NCBI RefSeq assembly: GCF_014203235.1
Contig: NZ_JACHIN010000001.1
Location: forward strand, 434,001-498,000
Direction: 5' to 3'
Length of the DNA: 64,000 nucleotides
Origin: Nonomuraea endophytica
GTDB lineage: Bacteria; Actinomycetota; Actinomycetes; Streptosporangiales; Streptosporangiaceae
The position numbers were made by a program, and so were the translations under genes. Positions within the stretch are counted from its first letter, which is position 1, and each line of letters begins with the position of its first letter. The notes below the pieces were generated by a model. The model worked only from the letters and a program-made list of their open reading frames with translations, did not search any database and was not told where the DNA came from. Shown here one piece after another: positions 18,286 to 27,386 of the stretch.

Positions 18286-18705
18286 GTGTCGACACCTGTT
18301 CAGGCGCCGGCAGGCCAGCAGCCCGCGGAATCCGCGGGACGCCGCGCGATCTGGTTGTCCATCGCAGCGCTGGCCATGACGTTCATGCTGCCCCTCGCCG
18401 GGCTGGTGATGGCCGTCTTCGCCATGATGACGGGGATACGGGCGCTGCCGCTGCTACGCGCCTCCAAGAAGCCCACCGGGACCGCGACCGGCGGCATCGC
18501 CGTCTCCACCGTGGCCCTCGTGCTGTCGGCCATCGCGACCGCGTTGCAGCTGTACCTGATGGACGAGTACTCGGCCTACCAGGAGTGCATGAAGGGGGCT
18601 GGGACGGTGGCGTCGCAGGGCGAGTGCTACACCCAGTTCCGGTCCGCCACGGAGAAGAAGCTCCCACCCGAGGTCCTCCGCATCCTCAACACCGTCCAAC
18701 CCTGA
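18286..18705 (+). CDS. Small two-helix membrane protein (DUF4190-like)
   Basis: The 139-residue protein has a short polar N-terminus, two hydrophobic segments (IWLSIAALAMTFMLPLAGLVMAVFAMMTG and GGIAVSTVALVLSAIATALQLYLMD) and an extracytoplasmic tail with two cysteines (YQECMKG, QGECYTQF) that could pair. The helix-pair arrangement resembles DUF4190-type proteins. The GTG start has GAGGAG about six bases upstream. It diverges from purN and converges with the perM-like gene. The function is unknown. Confidence 0.75.
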   Translation: MSTPVQAPAGQQPAESAGRRAIWLSIAALAMTFMLPLAGLVMAVFAMMTGIRALPLLRASKKPTGTATGGIAVSTVALVLSAIATALQLYLMDEYSAYQECMKGAGTVASQGECYTQFRSATEKKLPPEVLRILNTVQP

Positions 18706-19070
18706 CCCCCTCCACCCGGATTCCGGCCCTCCGGCGCTGCCCCAAGCCCGCGAGGGCCCCAGCACCCGCGGCCACCCGGACTCCAGCCTCCGACACCCCA
18801 ACCACCCGGGCTCCTCAGCGGCCTCCGGGGCTCCTGCACGACGGCCATCGGGTGCTCCAAGCCCCGGCAGGCAAGCGCCGAGGGTGTCCGCTCTGCGGCG
18901 CATCCCACGAGCACCGGCCGCCTCCGAGCCTCTGGCCCCAGGGCGTTGCGTGTGGGTGCTCCGGGCCATCTTGCGCGTGCCCAGAGGCGCAAGCACCCTG
19001 GCGGGCTTGTCCCCTCGGGGTGTGACCCCAAGGGGTTGGCCGGGTAGTTGGGCCTGGTGTTCAGGGACCC
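18706..19070. other. 365-bp gene-free C-rich region with repeats and hairpins
   Basis: No credible gene was found between the two convergent membrane-protein genes. The plus strand is C-rich and holds several CCACCCGG-(A/G)-(T/C)-TCC-like copies near 18713, 18772 and 18803. Two members of a dispersed CCCAAC-(C/T)-ACCCG element lie at 18796-18810 and, inverted, at 19040-19052. A small hairpin CTTGCGC/GCGCAAG spans 18970-18993. Codon structure in all frames looks random. Confidence 0.6.
19011..19035. terminator. Hairpin between convergent genes
   Basis: CCCCTCGGGGT and ACCCCAAGGGG pair over 11 bp with one mismatch around a 3-base loop. It lies between the ends of the DUF4190-like and perM-like genes and could end transcription from both sides. 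It lacks a T-tract, as is common in very GC-rich actinomycetes. Confidence 0.5.
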
Positions 19071-20690
19071 TTAGTCGCGGTCCCAGGCGTAAGGGTCGAT
19101 GTAGATGACGTGGCCGCCCCGGTCGTCGGACTCGTCGATGATGTCGCGGCGCGGCGGGCGGTCGGGTTCGCGGCGGAGGTGGGGGGCGGTGTCGGCCCCG
19201 GCCGCCGACGCGTGCTCGTCCTGCCAGTCGTCGCGGATCACCGGGATGGCCTGCGTGTCCGCCTCGGTGGCGTCCATCCAGTGCCCAGGCAGCGGGCGCG
19301 CGTCGGCTTCCGCCAGGCCGACCTTGCTGGCGGCCTTGGCGAGTACGGCACCGGCCTTGCGCACCGGCGTGGCCGCCCTGTCCAGCGGCTTGCGTGCCTT
19401 TCGGTTCAGCAGCAGCCAGTTGGCCACCCCGGCGGAGATGCCGGCGGCGACCCCGACCTCCAGGCAGACCGAGAGCGCGACCTCCCAAGGCGACGGCCCG
19501 ACGGCGGCCAGCCGCCCACCCCGCAGCGGCCCGCCGGACAACGCCGCCAGCAACCCCGCCACCAGCCCGGTGCTCACCCCGGAGAAGAACCCCCACAGCG
19601 GAGCCACCTCATACGACGGCGACGGCGCGATCCGCGCCACCAGAACCCCGGCCACCGCCCCGGCCGCGAACGGCAGCGCGATCACCGCCATCATCGGCGC
19701 CGGCACGGGCCCGCTGTCGGGCAACGCCCCGAGCAGCGGCAAACTGGGCACCATCCCGAGTTGCACCCCGGTGGGCGCGACGAGGGTACCCGTGCCGAAA
19801 GCGAACCCCGGCCCGGCGATGTACGACATCGCCCACACCACGGCGTTGGGCAGATAAAGCCCCTGAACGAGCAGCAGCAGCGCCCCGCCCACGAACCCGG
19901 TCGACAGTTGCCCGGACAGCGCCCTGACATCGCCGAAGTTCAGGGCGACGGCCACGACCACGAGCACCAGCCCACCGGCCAGCATGATCGCGGTGGCGAC
20001 GGCCGTACCCACGGTGACAGCGCGCACCCGCTCGGGCAGCAGCCGCAACATCGACCGCCACGGCCCGATCGTCCGCGCGGTGGCCAGCGCCCCCACGACG
20101 AAGGCCAGCAGGAAGTGCGACAGCAGCGCCTCGCCGATGTAGGGCTGGGTGATGTCGTTGCGCGCGACCAGCGCGATCAACCCCGCCAGCAGCGCGTACG
20201 GCGCCGCCAGCGAGACCCCCGCCTGCGCCACCAGGATCAGCTGGGCCCGGCGACGGGCGTTGGCCTTCTCCTTGGGCGAGTTCTTGGGCAGCCGGGCAGG
20301 CAGCCGCAACCGCAGGTCGGCGTCCCTGGCCATCCACCGCCCGGCCTTGTACAACAGGAAGGCGGGCAGCACGAGCAACCCCAGCGGCAGCAGCCCGACC
20401 CGCCCACCGGGAATCGCGAACCCGGCGTGGTGCGCGGCCAGCCAGAGCTGCGCCGCCGTGCGGAACACCCCCGGCAACCCCTGCCCCAACGCCCCGCGGG
20501 GCGCCGCCATCCAGCCGATGAGCGTGAGGGTGGTGAGGACCGCCAGCCCGACGCCCAACGTGCAGGCGGCGGCCAGCATGCCCGACACCGGCAGCGGCCG
20601 CCTGGACTCATCGTCGTCGCCAGTGACCCCGGGGATCTTGCCGAGGACGGCGCGGGGAGCCGTCCGTAGCTGGTCGAGTAGCGCCGTCAC
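19071..20690 (-). CDS. PerM-like polytopic membrane protein (DUF6350)
   Basis: The 539-residue protein has about ten hydrophobic helices between residues 35 and 435 and a long hydrophilic C-terminal tail ending DESDDRGGHVIYIDPYAWDRD. The helix pattern and location between sucD and purN match DUF6350. In M. tuberculosis the corresponding slot holds perM, a membrane protein linked to cell division (from memory). It starts at GTG 20690 with only a weak AGG-rich ribosome site. The 130 bp upstream to 20820 hold its likely promoter (TAATAC-like -10 on the minus strand) and nothing else I recognise. Confidence 0.8.
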   Translation of the reverse strand: MTALLDQLRTAPRAVLGKIPGVTGDDDESRRPLPVSGMLAAACTLGVGLAVLTTLTLIGWMAAPRGALGQGLPGVFRTAAQLWLAAHHAGFAIPGGRVGLLPLGLLVLPAFLLYKAGRWMARDADLRLRLPARLPKNSPKEKANARRRAQLILVAQAGVSLAAPYALLAGLIALVARNDITQPYIGEALLSHFLLAFVVGALATARTIGPWRSMLRLLPERVRAVTVGTAVATAIMLAGGLVLVVVAVALNFGDVRALSGQLSTGFVGGALLLLVQGLYLPNAVVWAMSYIAGPGFAFGTGTLVAPTGVQLGMVPSLPLLGALPDSGPVPAPMMAVIALPFAAGAVAGVLVARIAPSPSYEVAPLWGFFSGVSTGLVAGLLAALSGGPLRGGRLAAVGPSPWEVALSVCLEVGVAAGISAGVANWLLLNRKARKPLDRAATPVRKAGAVLAKAASKVGLAEADARPLPGHWMDATEADTQAIPVIRDDWQDEHASAAGADTAPHLRREPDRPPRRDIIDESDDRGGHVIYIDPYAWDRD

Positions 20691-20820
20691 GGGAACCTAT
20701 TTTCCTCAACTTTGACGCCTACACCCCCATCGCCGCGCCGTCCCGACTGGTATTAGTCCCCTTTACGCCTTCCAACCAGCAAGATCTGGACGGGGTGGGC
20801 GGGGCCGTACACCTGAGAAA

Positions 20821-20864
20821 GCCGGAACCCCCGCGCGCCGGGAAGGGCGACACGGGGGCTCGGC
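20821..20864 (-). terminator. Terminator after sucD
   Basis: GCCGGAACCCCCG (20821-20833) pairs with CGGGGGCTCGGC (20853-20864), a GC-rich stem with a small internal bulge and a loop of about 19 bases, starting 15 bp after the sucD stop. On the minus strand the stem is followed by a short TTTCTC run. Confidence 0.6.
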
Positions 20865-20879
20865 GAAAAACGGTGGAGC

Positions 20880-21755
20880 TCAGCGGGCCTGCATGATCTC
20901 CCGCATCAGCCGGGCGGTCTCGGACGGCGTCTTGCCGACCCGGACGCCGACCTTCTCCAGGGCTTCCTTCTTGGCCTGCGCCGTTCCGGCCGAACCGGAG
21001 ACGATGGCGCCGGCGTGGCCCATGGTCTTGCCCTCCGGCGCGGTGAAGCCGGCCACGTAGGCGACGACGGGCTTGGTGACGTGCTGCTCGATGTAGGCGG
21101 CGGCCCGCTCCTCGGCGTCGCCGCCGATCTCACCGATCATCACGACCGCGTCGGTGCCCGGGTCGTCCTGGAACGCCTGGAGCGCGTCGATGTGCGTGGT
21201 GCCGATGACCGGGTCGCCGCCGATGCCGACCGCGGTGGAGAAACCGAAGTCGCGCAGCTCGTACATGAGCTGGTAGGTGAGCGTGCCGGACTTCGACACC
21301 AGGCCGATGCGGCCCTGGGGCGTGATGTCGGCGGGGATGATGCCGGCGTTGGAGGCGCCGGGCGAGGCGATGCCGGGGCAGTTCGGACCGATGATGCGGG
21401 TCTTGTTGCCCTTTTCGACGGCGTAGGCCCAGAACTCGGTGGAGTCGTGAACCGGGACGCCCTCGGTGATGACCACGCAGAGCGGGATCTCGGCGTCGAT
21501 GGCCTCCTTGACCGCGTCCTTGGTGAACGCCGGGGGCACGAAGACGACCGACACGTCGGCGCGGGTGGCCTCCATGGCCTCCTTGACCGTGCCGAAGACG
21601 GGCAGGTCGAGGTGGGTGGTGCCGGCCTTGCGGGCGTTGACGCCGCCCACGACGCGGGCGCCGGAGGCGAGCATGCGCTTGGCGTGCTTGGTGCCCTCAC
21701 CGCCGGTCATGCCCTGGACGATGATCTTGCTGTTCTCGGTCAGCCAGATTGCCAT
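20880..21755 (-). CDS. sucD: Succinyl-CoA synthetase alpha subunit
   Basis: The 291-residue alpha subunit binds CoA and carries the phosphorylated histidine of the TCA-cycle ligase. It has the CoA-site Rossmann start [20 protein letters not shown], the [13 protein letters not shown] loop, [16 protein letters not shown] and the active-site His in [10 protein letters not shown]. Normal length. Its ATG overlaps the sucC stop (TAATG on the minus strand), as expected for stoichiometric subunits. Confidence 0.98.
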   Translation of the reverse strand: MAIWLTENSKIIVQGMTGGEGTKHAKRMLASGARVVGGVNARKAGTTHLDLPVFGTVKEAMEATRADVSVVFVPPAFTKDAVKEAIDAEIPLCVVITEGVPVHDSTEFWAYAVEKGNKTRIIGPNCPGIASPGASNAGIIPADITPQGRIGLVSKSGTLTYQLMYELRDFGFSTAVGIGGDPVIGTTHIDALQAFQDDPGTDAVVMIGEIGGDAEERAAAYIEQHVTKPVVAYVAGFTAPEGKTMGHAGAIVSGSAGTAQAKKEALEKVGVRVGKTPSETARLMREIMQAR

Positions 21756-22936
21756 TACGCACCTACCGCAGCGAGCTGGGCGGCGCGCTTGGCCGCGTCG
21801 TCCATGGTGTCAACCAGCTCGACGCCCTTGAGCTTGGCGTCGTGCAGAATCTGCCGTCCGAGGGCGGCGTTGTTGCCGTCGAGGCGGACCACCAGCGGGT
21901 GGGTCACGGCCTCGCCGCGCTCCTCCAGGAGCTTGAACGCCGCGACGATGCCGTTGGCCACGGCGTCGCAGGCGGTGATGCCGCCGAAGACGTTCACGAA
22001 GATCGACTTCACCGCCGGGTCGGAGAGGATGATCTCCAGGCCGGAGGCCATGACCTCGGCGGAGGCGCCGCCGCCGATGTCGAGGAAGTTGGCGGGCGAC
22101 GGCTTGCCGGCGAAGGCCTCGCCGGCGTAGGCGACCACGTCGAGCGTGGACATGACCAGGCCGGCGCCGTTGCCGATGATGCCGACGTTGCCGTCGAGCT
22201 TGACGTAGTTGAGGTCCTTCTCCTTGGCCTTCGCCTCAAGAGGGTCCTCGGCCGCCTTGTCGGCGAACTTCTCGTGGTCCTTCTGGCGGAACTCGGCGTT
22301 GTCGTCGAGCGTGACCTTGCCGTCGAGCGCCTTCACCTGGCCGTCAGCCGACAGGATCATCGGGTTGACCTCGACCAGCGTGGCGTCCTCGTCGACGAAG
22401 CAGCACCAGAGCTTCTCGATGAGCTCGGCGGCGCCGTCCAGCGACTTCTCCGGCAGGCCGCCGGCGACGGCGATCTCGCGCGCCGTGGCGCGGTCGATGC
22501 CCTTGATGGCCGAGACGGGCACCTTGGCGACCTTCTCGGGGGTGCTGTGGGCGACCTCTTCGATGTCCATGCCGCCCGCGGCCGAGCAGATGGCAAGGAA
22601 CGTCCGGTTGGCACGGTCGAGCAGGAAGGAGAAGTAATACTCCTCCGCGATCGCGCTGGCCTCCTCCACAAGCACCTTGTGGACCGTGTGGCCCTTGATG
22701 TCCATGCCCAGGATGGCGGTGGCCTTCTCCACGGCGTCGGCGGCGTCGTCGGCCACCTTGACACCGCCGGCCTTGCCGCGCCCACCGGTCTTAACCTGGG
22801 CCTTGACCACGACACGGCCGGTCAGCTGTTCAGCCGCCGCGCGTGCCTCCTCCACGGTGTGGGCGACGATGCCGCGCGGCACCGGGATGCCGTAGTCCGC
22901 GAAGAGCTCCTTCGCCTGATGTTCGAACAGGTCCAC
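21755..22936 (-). CDS. sucC: Succinyl-CoA synthetase beta subunit
   Basis: The 393-residue ATP-grasp beta subunit starts [22 protein letters not shown] and contains [18 protein letters not shown] (nucleotide binding), [44 protein letters not shown] and [15 protein letters not shown]. It starts at GTG 22936 with AAGGA about ten bases upstream. The 192-bp gap to the divergent secreted-protein gene must hold its promoter; a TGACCT-N4-AGGTCA dyad is there at 23033-23048. Confidence 0.98.
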   Translation of the reverse strand: MDLFEHQAKELFADYGIPVPRGIVAHTVEEARAAAEQLTGRVVVKAQVKTGGRGKAGGVKVADDAADAVEKATAILGMDIKGHTVHKVLVEEASAIAEEYYFSFLLDRANRTFLAICSAAGGMDIEEVAHSTPEKVAKVPVSAIKGIDRATAREIAVAGGLPEKSLDGAAELIEKLWCCFVDEDATLVEVNPMILSADGQVKALDGKVTLDDNAEFRQKDHEKFADKAAEDPLEAKAKEKDLNYVKLDGNVGIIGNGAGLVMSTLDVVAYAGEAFAGKPSPANFLDIGGGASAEVMASGLEIILSDPAVKSIFVNVFGGITACDAVANGIVAAFKLLEERGEAVTHPLVVRLDGNNAALGRQILHDAKLKGVELVDTMDDAAKRAAQLAAVGA

Positions 22937-23128
22937 GAGGGTCCGTCCTTGCTATTCCGACTGAGTGTTCGACGGCCCGGGCCACCCCGTGCGTGCCGGG
23001 CGTTTTCCGCCAACGAAGCCTAGCCCCAAGCTTGACCTGCCCAGGTCATCGGGTCACGCGAATCCCGTGATGTGACGGTGATCTCACCCCGCGATGATGC
23101 CCTGGCATATGTCAATAAGGGGGCATAA

Positions 23129-24019
23129 ATGAGGCGATTGATCGCCGTTGCCGCGGCGGCCGCCGCGATGGTCGTGGCTTCTCCGGCCTTCGCCCAGGTC
23201 AAACCGGTGGACGCGCTCAAGAAGCAGTTCGTCGCCGGTCAGGGCGTAAGGGTGAAGGAGACCACGCGTACCTGGATCGACAAGGAGGCCTACGTCGGCG
23301 CCGTGCGCGAGGCCGTCGTGGCGTTCGGGCCGAAGGGCGTCACGGGCGCCGAGGGCGACCGCACCCCGGTGCTGACGGCGGCGCTCAAGAAGGAACTCGC
23401 GGCCCAGAAGAAGAAGTACCCGGAGATGGCCGACGCGGTCGACCTGGTGACCGAGCGCACGTACATGGTCAGCACGGGCAGGCACTACTACATCCACGGC
23501 GGACTCTTCTCCCGGCTGCTGCCCGACGACAAGTTCTGGGTACGCGGCGACGGCGACCCGTCCTTCGCGGTCATGGGCGACCAGTTGATCAACGTTCTCG
23601 AGCCGGCCACGCTCAAGCACCTGCTGGCCACCGGCAAGCACACCGGCCCGCGCTACCGAGGCTCGCTCACCTTCGCCCAGTTGCACAAGGTCTCGCCGTC
23701 CTTCCGCACGCTGATGCCCGGAATCTCGTACGGCGAGATCGGCAAGTCGCGCATCTCGTGGCGGCTGACGCTCGGCGAGGGACAGCTCCCCCAGCGGCTG
23801 GCGATCGACTGGACGATGCCGCTGACCAAGAAGACGACCATCAGGGGCACGACCGAGACCAGGTACTCCGACTGGGGCGCCGACATCTCCGTCAAGACGC
23901 CGACCGCCGAGTCGGTCATCAGCATCGATGACCTGGTCAAGGAGATCCTGAAGCCGCCGACGCCGATCGACAAGAACTACGTCGCGGTGCCGCCGAGCGA
24001 CGACGGCACGGTGCAGTAG
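23129..24019 (+). CDS. Secreted protein of unknown function, paralogue 1
   Basis: The 296-residue product begins with a Sec signal peptide (MRRLIAVAAAAAAMVVASPAFAQ, cleavage after AFA) and has no lipobox. The mature part is soluble, with LKKQFVAGQGVRVKE, YYIHGGLFSRLLPDDKFWV and RLAIDWTMPL. The next gene encodes a protein with the same landmarks in the same order, so they arose by tandem duplication. The overall pattern hints at an LppX/LprG-like half-barrel, but I cannot confirm that. AAGGGGG lies six bases before ATG 23129. Confidence 0.8.
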   Translation: MRRLIAVAAAAAAMVVASPAFAQVKPVDALKKQFVAGQGVRVKETTRTWIDKEAYVGAVREAVVAFGPKGVTGAEGDRTPVLTAALKKELAAQKKKYPEMADAVDLVTERTYMVSTGRHYYIHGGLFSRLLPDDKFWVRGDGDPSFAVMGDQLINVLEPATLKHLLATGKHTGPRYRGSLTFAQLHKVSPSFRTLMPGISYGEIGKSRISWRLTLGEGQLPQRLAIDWTMPLTKKTTIRGTTETRYSDWGADISVKTPTAESVISIDDLVKEILKPPTPIDKNYVAVPPSDDGTVQ

Positions 24020-24124
24020 GGGCTCATGGGGCCGGAGTTCTGCATGGATTCTGCATAGAAACTCCCATAACAGATGGGTTTAAGGAGACCGTGCCGTGAT
24101 CTCCGATTGCCAGGCTTCGGCCCC

Positions 24125-24991
24125 ATGAAGCGCATCTTCGCCGGCGTCGCCCTCACCGTGGCCGCCGCAGCCCTCACCGCCGCCCCCGCTCAGGCGGCAG
24201 CGCCCAAGGACCCCGTTGTGGCGCTTAAGAAGCAGTTCGTCGCGGGAACCGGTGTGAAGTTCGTCGACCGCACCATCCTCGCCGACCGGGGCCAGCGCCA
24301 GATCTTCATGCGCCGCACCGGCACCTTCGCCTTCTCCAAGGCCGGCCTCGCCGCCTCGGACATCACGGGCAAGTTCAACTTCAAGCAGTCCGACCTGCCC
24401 GAGGACGCCCCCGACCTGCTCAAGGGCCTCTTCGCGGCGGAGCGGACCATCCGCATCGGCACCACGTCGTACATCTCCGGCGGCATGTTCGGGACCCTGC
24501 TTCCCGAGGACAAGACGTGGATCAAGTTCCCCAAGGGCCCGACCGGCGGCCTCACCGGCCTCTACGGCCAGATCGTCAACATCACCGAGCCGAACACGCT
24601 GAAGACCCTGCTCAAGAGCGGCAAGGCGATCAAGGGTGGCTACGCGGGCGCCATCACGGTCGGGCAGCTCAACAAGGTCTCCGCCTGGTACCGGGCCTCG
24701 CTCTTCGACAAGCCCACCAAGAAGCAGCAGAAGGCCGTCATCAGTTGGAAGCTGCAGCTTGACGGCAAGGGCCTGCCGCAGCGCCTGGTCACCACGTACT
24801 CGCCGGTCGCGATCGGCATGGACGCCGACGGCAAGGAGACGCTGAGCGTCGACACCCGTTACACCGGCTGGGGCTCCAAGGTCACGATCACGGCGCCGCC
24901 CGCCGACGACGTCACCACCGAGTTCAAGGACGGCACCAGCGAGATCCCCGACGGCCTCACCCTCCCCAACGGCGACGTCGTCGCCAAGTAA
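24125..24991 (+). CDS. Secreted protein of unknown function, paralogue 2
   Basis: The 288-residue product has signal peptide MKRIFAGVALTVAAAALTAA with AQAAA at the cleavage region. Shared landmarks with the preceding gene are LKKQFVAGTGVKF, YISGGMFGTLLPEDKTWI, the NTLKTLLKSGKAIKGGYAGAI block and LPQRLVTTYSP. ATG 24125 fits the signal peptide although no ribosome site is obvious; ATG 24074 would add a non-signal extension. The 105-bp gap carries two direct TTCTGCAT repeats (24038-24045, 24049-24056), 11 bp apart. A strong terminator follows. Confidence 0.8.
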   Translation: MKRIFAGVALTVAAAALTAAPAQAAAPKDPVVALKKQFVAGTGVKFVDRTILADRGQRQIFMRRTGTFAFSKAGLAASDITGKFNFKQSDLPEDAPDLLKGLFAAERTIRIGTTSYISGGMFGTLLPEDKTWIKFPKGPTGGLTGLYGQIVNITEPNTLKTLLKSGKAIKGGYAGAITVGQLNKVSAWYRASLFDKPTKKQQKAVISWKLQLDGKGLPQRLVTTYSPVAIGMDADGKETLSVDTRYTGWGSKVTITAPPADDVTTEFKDGTSEIPDGLTLPNGDVVAK

Positions 24992-25032
24992 CCGCTCCGC
25001 AGTTTTCTCTTAGTTACGGCAGTTTTCCTAGT

Positions 25033-25070
25033 TACGGCGGGCCGCATCCAGCGCGCCCGCCGTAGCTTTT
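25033..25070 (+). terminator. Intrinsic terminator after the second secreted paralogue
   Basis: TACGGCGGG (25033-25041) and CCCGCCGTA (25056-25064) form a perfect 9-bp stem with a 14-base loop, followed by GCTTTT. It is 42 bp after the stop codon. The arm sequence resembles the unit of the tandem array that begins just downstream. Confidence 0.8.
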
Positions 25071-25084
25071 GTCGTCACAGCAGC

Positions 25085-25235
25085 TTCTCGCCGTCACGGC
25101 AATTTCTCGCCGTCACGGCAACTTCTCGCCGCTACGGCGGTTTCTCGCCGTCACGGCGGTTTCTCGCCGCTACGGCGGTTTCTTGCCGTTACAGCGGTTT
25201 CAGCTCTTACGGCGGTTTCAGCTGTTACGGCGGTG
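25085..25235. repeat. 19-bp tandem repeat array (about 8 copies)
   Basis: Units of the form TTCTCGCCGTCACGGCGGT start at 25085, 25104, 25123, 25142, 25161, 25180, 25199 and 25217, a strict 19-bp period except for one 18-bp step. Later units drift (TTCTTG, TTCAGC). Each early unit contains an 11-bp near-palindrome GCCGTNACGGC or a relative. Related partial copies occur before the terminator (25005, 25025) and at 25301. The array fills the 350-bp gap between the secreted paralogue and galE and encodes no credible protein. Confidence 0.9.
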
Positions 25236-25340
25236 CCGCGCCCACCACGCCCCGCCGTACCCACGTCCGGCCTCCAGCGCCGCCCGGCAGTCTCACGTGG
25301 TTCTCGCCGTGACGCCGCCCCCTTGGCCGGCCGACGGCGT

Positions 25341-26324
25341 TCACGCCAGGCGGGTGTCCCGGATCCGGGCCCATTCCAGCGAGTGCCTGATCCCCTCGGC
25401 GACCGAGTGTTCGGCCGTCCAGCCCAGGAGTTCCCCGGCCAGCGTGCTGCGGGTGTAGGCGCCGGCCACGTCCCCGGGCCTGGCGGTGGTCTCGACCACC
25501 TCGACCGGCCGGTCCACGACCGCGTTGAAGGCGTCGACCAGTTCCCGCACGGTCGTGCCGTCCCCCGTCCCCAGGTTGATCACGTGGGCCCGCGAGATGA
25601 CCGTGTCGAAGCGCCTGAGCGCGGCCACGTGTGCGGTGGCCAGGTCCCAGACGTGGATGTAGTCGCGGATGCCGGAGCCGTCGCGCGTCGGCCAGCCGGT
25701 GCCGGTGATCTGGAACGGCTCCCCCAGCTCGTACGCCTCGATCATCTTGCCCAGTGCGTGGCTCGGGCGGCGTAGCTGGAGGCCGGTGCGCATTTTGGGG
25801 TCGGCGCCGATCGGGTTGAAGTAGCGCAGCGACAGCACGTCGATCGGCTGTGTGGCCGCGATGTCGGCGAACATCGCCTCGCAGTGCGCCTTGGTGCGGG
25901 CATAGGGGCTCTGCGGGTCGAGGCCGGACTGCTCGTCCACGGTGAAGTCGTCGCCGGCCTGGTAGATCGAGGCGGACGAGCTGAAGATCAGGCGGCGGCA
26001 GCCGTTCCTGAGCAGGTGGTCGACGAAGTCGAGGCTCTTGGCGACGTTGGCGCGGTAGTAGCCGACCGGGTCGGCCACCGAGTCGGGCACCACGATCAGC
26101 GCGGCGCAGTGGACGACCGCCTCGATGTCCGGATGGTCGGTGAAGATCCGGTCGATCAGGGCACCGTCGGCGATGTCGCCCTCGTAGAAGTCCCGCCCCT
26201 CGGCGAACTCCCTGCGACCGGTCACCAGGTTGTCCAGGATGACCGGGGCGATGCCCGCGTCCTGGCACGCCGAGGCGATCGTGCTGCCGATGTAGCCTGC
26301 TCCACCGCTGATGAGTACTCGCAC
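25341..26324 (-). CDS. galE: UDP-glucose 4-epimerase-type NAD-dependent epimerase
   Basis: The 327-residue extended SDR has the NAD loop VLISGGAGYIGSTIA, EAVVHCAALIVVPDSV, the catalytic SSSASIY segment with YARTK (Tyr-x-x-x-Lys), and the substrate region RYFNPIGADP plus GSGIRDYIHVWDLA. It interconverts UDP-hexoses for cell-wall or exopolysaccharide sugars. GTG 26324 gives the canonical MRVLISGGAGYIG start; GTGs at 26333 and 26342 are alternatives. The true substrate could be UDP-GlcNAc or another UDP sugar. Confidence 0.9.
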   Translation of the reverse strand: MRVLISGGAGYIGSTIASACQDAGIAPVILDNLVTGRREFAEGRDFYEGDIADGALIDRIFTDHPDIEAVVHCAALIVVPDSVADPVGYYRANVAKSLDFVDHLLRNGCRRLIFSSSASIYQAGDDFTVDEQSGLDPQSPYARTKAHCEAMFADIAATQPIDVLSLRYFNPIGADPKMRTGLQLRRPSHALGKMIEAYELGEPFQITGTGWPTRDGSGIRDYIHVWDLATAHVAALRRFDTVISRAHVINLGTGDGTTVRELVDAFNAVVDRPVEVVETTARPGDVAGAYTRSTLAGELLGWTAEHSVAEGIRHSLEWARIRDTRLA

Positions 26325-26465
26325 AGCCCGCACCCTACCCACCGCGGCCCAAGCCCCACGCCAAAAGCCGTTGCAAGATCGTTACCCGGATCGGACGCAC
26401 CAACCACACCCGTCACTTGTCTTACTTCTGGAACGCACCACCCTCTTTGTCCCCGGAGTACCCAA

Positions 26466-27371
26466 GTGAGATTGTTCGTCGCCGTCGCGCTGGCATGCGG
26501 CCTGCTGGCCGTACCCTCTGTCGCGCACGCGAAGCCCGCCGCGGCCGTCACCCCCGCCGCTGCGAAAAAGCTGGATATCGCCGACATCACCCCGATGGGG
26601 CAGGACAAGGAGAAGGTCGGCGTCGGCTTCCCCATCATCGTGACGTTCGACCGCGACGTGCAGGACAAGGCGGCGGTCGAGGCGCTGCTGCAGGTCCAGT
26701 CGGAGCGGCCCGTGGACGGCGCCTGGCGCTGGGTGTCGGCGCGCAAGGTCATCTACCGCACCAAGTTCTACTGGAAGCCGCACCAGAAGGTCACGTTCAC
26801 CGCCCAGCTCAGCAAGCTGCCCGGCAACGAGTCCGTCAAGGACGTCACCCAGCGCTTCGCCGTGGGCCCCGCCAACATCTCCGTCGTCGACACCCGCAAG
26901 CACGTCATGCGCGTCACCCGCGACGGCAAGCTCGCCAAGAAGATCCCGATCAGCGCGGGCAAGGGCGGCCTGGTCAAGAACGGCGTCGACGTCTACCTGA
27001 CCACCAGCGGCATCCACCTCGCCATGAACAAGAAGCCCGTCGAGACCATGACCTCCTCGTGGCTCGGCGTCACCGACCCCAAGGACCCCCGCTACTACAA
27101 GGAGGAGATCCCCTGGGCGGTGCGGATCTCCGACAGCGGCGAGTACGTCCACCAGAGCGCCGGCTACTACCACTTCCTCGGCCGCAGCAACCAGAGCCAC
27201 GGCTGCGTACGCGCCACCCCCGCGGGCGCCAAGTGGTTCTACGGCATCGCCCAGCGCGGCGACGTCATCAAGATCACCGGCACGAAGCGCAAGCTCGACT
27301 GGAACAACGGCTGGAGCTACTGGCAGCTCAACTGGACCGAGTGGAAAAAGGGCAGCGCCCTCCCCCGTTGA
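26466..27371 (+). CDS. Secreted L,D-transpeptidase (Ig-like + YkuD)
   Basis: The 301-residue protein has signal peptide MRLFVAVALACGLLAVPSVAHA, an N-terminal Ig-like domain (about 40-135; VGVGFPIIVTFDRDVQDKAAVE) and a YkuD domain with the catalytic SHGCVRATP motif (His245, Cys247). Such enzymes make 3-3 peptidoglycan crosslinks in actinobacteria. It lacks a lipobox, unlike many mycobacterial members. The GTG start has GGAG seven bases upstream. The gap to galE (26325-26465) must hold both promoters. Confidence 0.92.
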   Translation: MRLFVAVALACGLLAVPSVAHAKPAAAVTPAAAKKLDIADITPMGQDKEKVGVGFPIIVTFDRDVQDKAAVEALLQVQSERPVDGAWRWVSARKVIYRTKFYWKPHQKVTFTAQLSKLPGNESVKDVTQRFAVGPANISVVDTRKHVMRVTRDGKLAKKIPISAGKGGLVKNGVDVYLTTSGIHLAMNKKPVETMTSSWLGVTDPKDPRYYKEEIPWAVRISDSGEYVHQSAGYYHFLGRSNQSHGCVRATPAGAKWFYGIAQRGDVIKITGTKRKLDWNNGWSYWQLNWTEWKKGSALPR

Positions 27372-27386
27372 GATGCTGGGGCGACC

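Noticed and set aside
18627..19031. Minus-strand frame of 134 codons in the C-rich gap
   Set aside because: It overlaps the DUF4190-like gene, has a Trp/Gly/Pro/Arg-biased composition, no ribosome site and no recognisable motif.
23070..23100. Crp/FNR-type site (TGTGA ... TCAC) before the secreted paralogue
   Set aside because: The half-sites are eight bases apart where six are required, so it does not fit the consensus.
25085..25235. CRISPR array
   Set aside because: The 19-bp units are directly tandem with no unique spacers and no cas genes are nearby.
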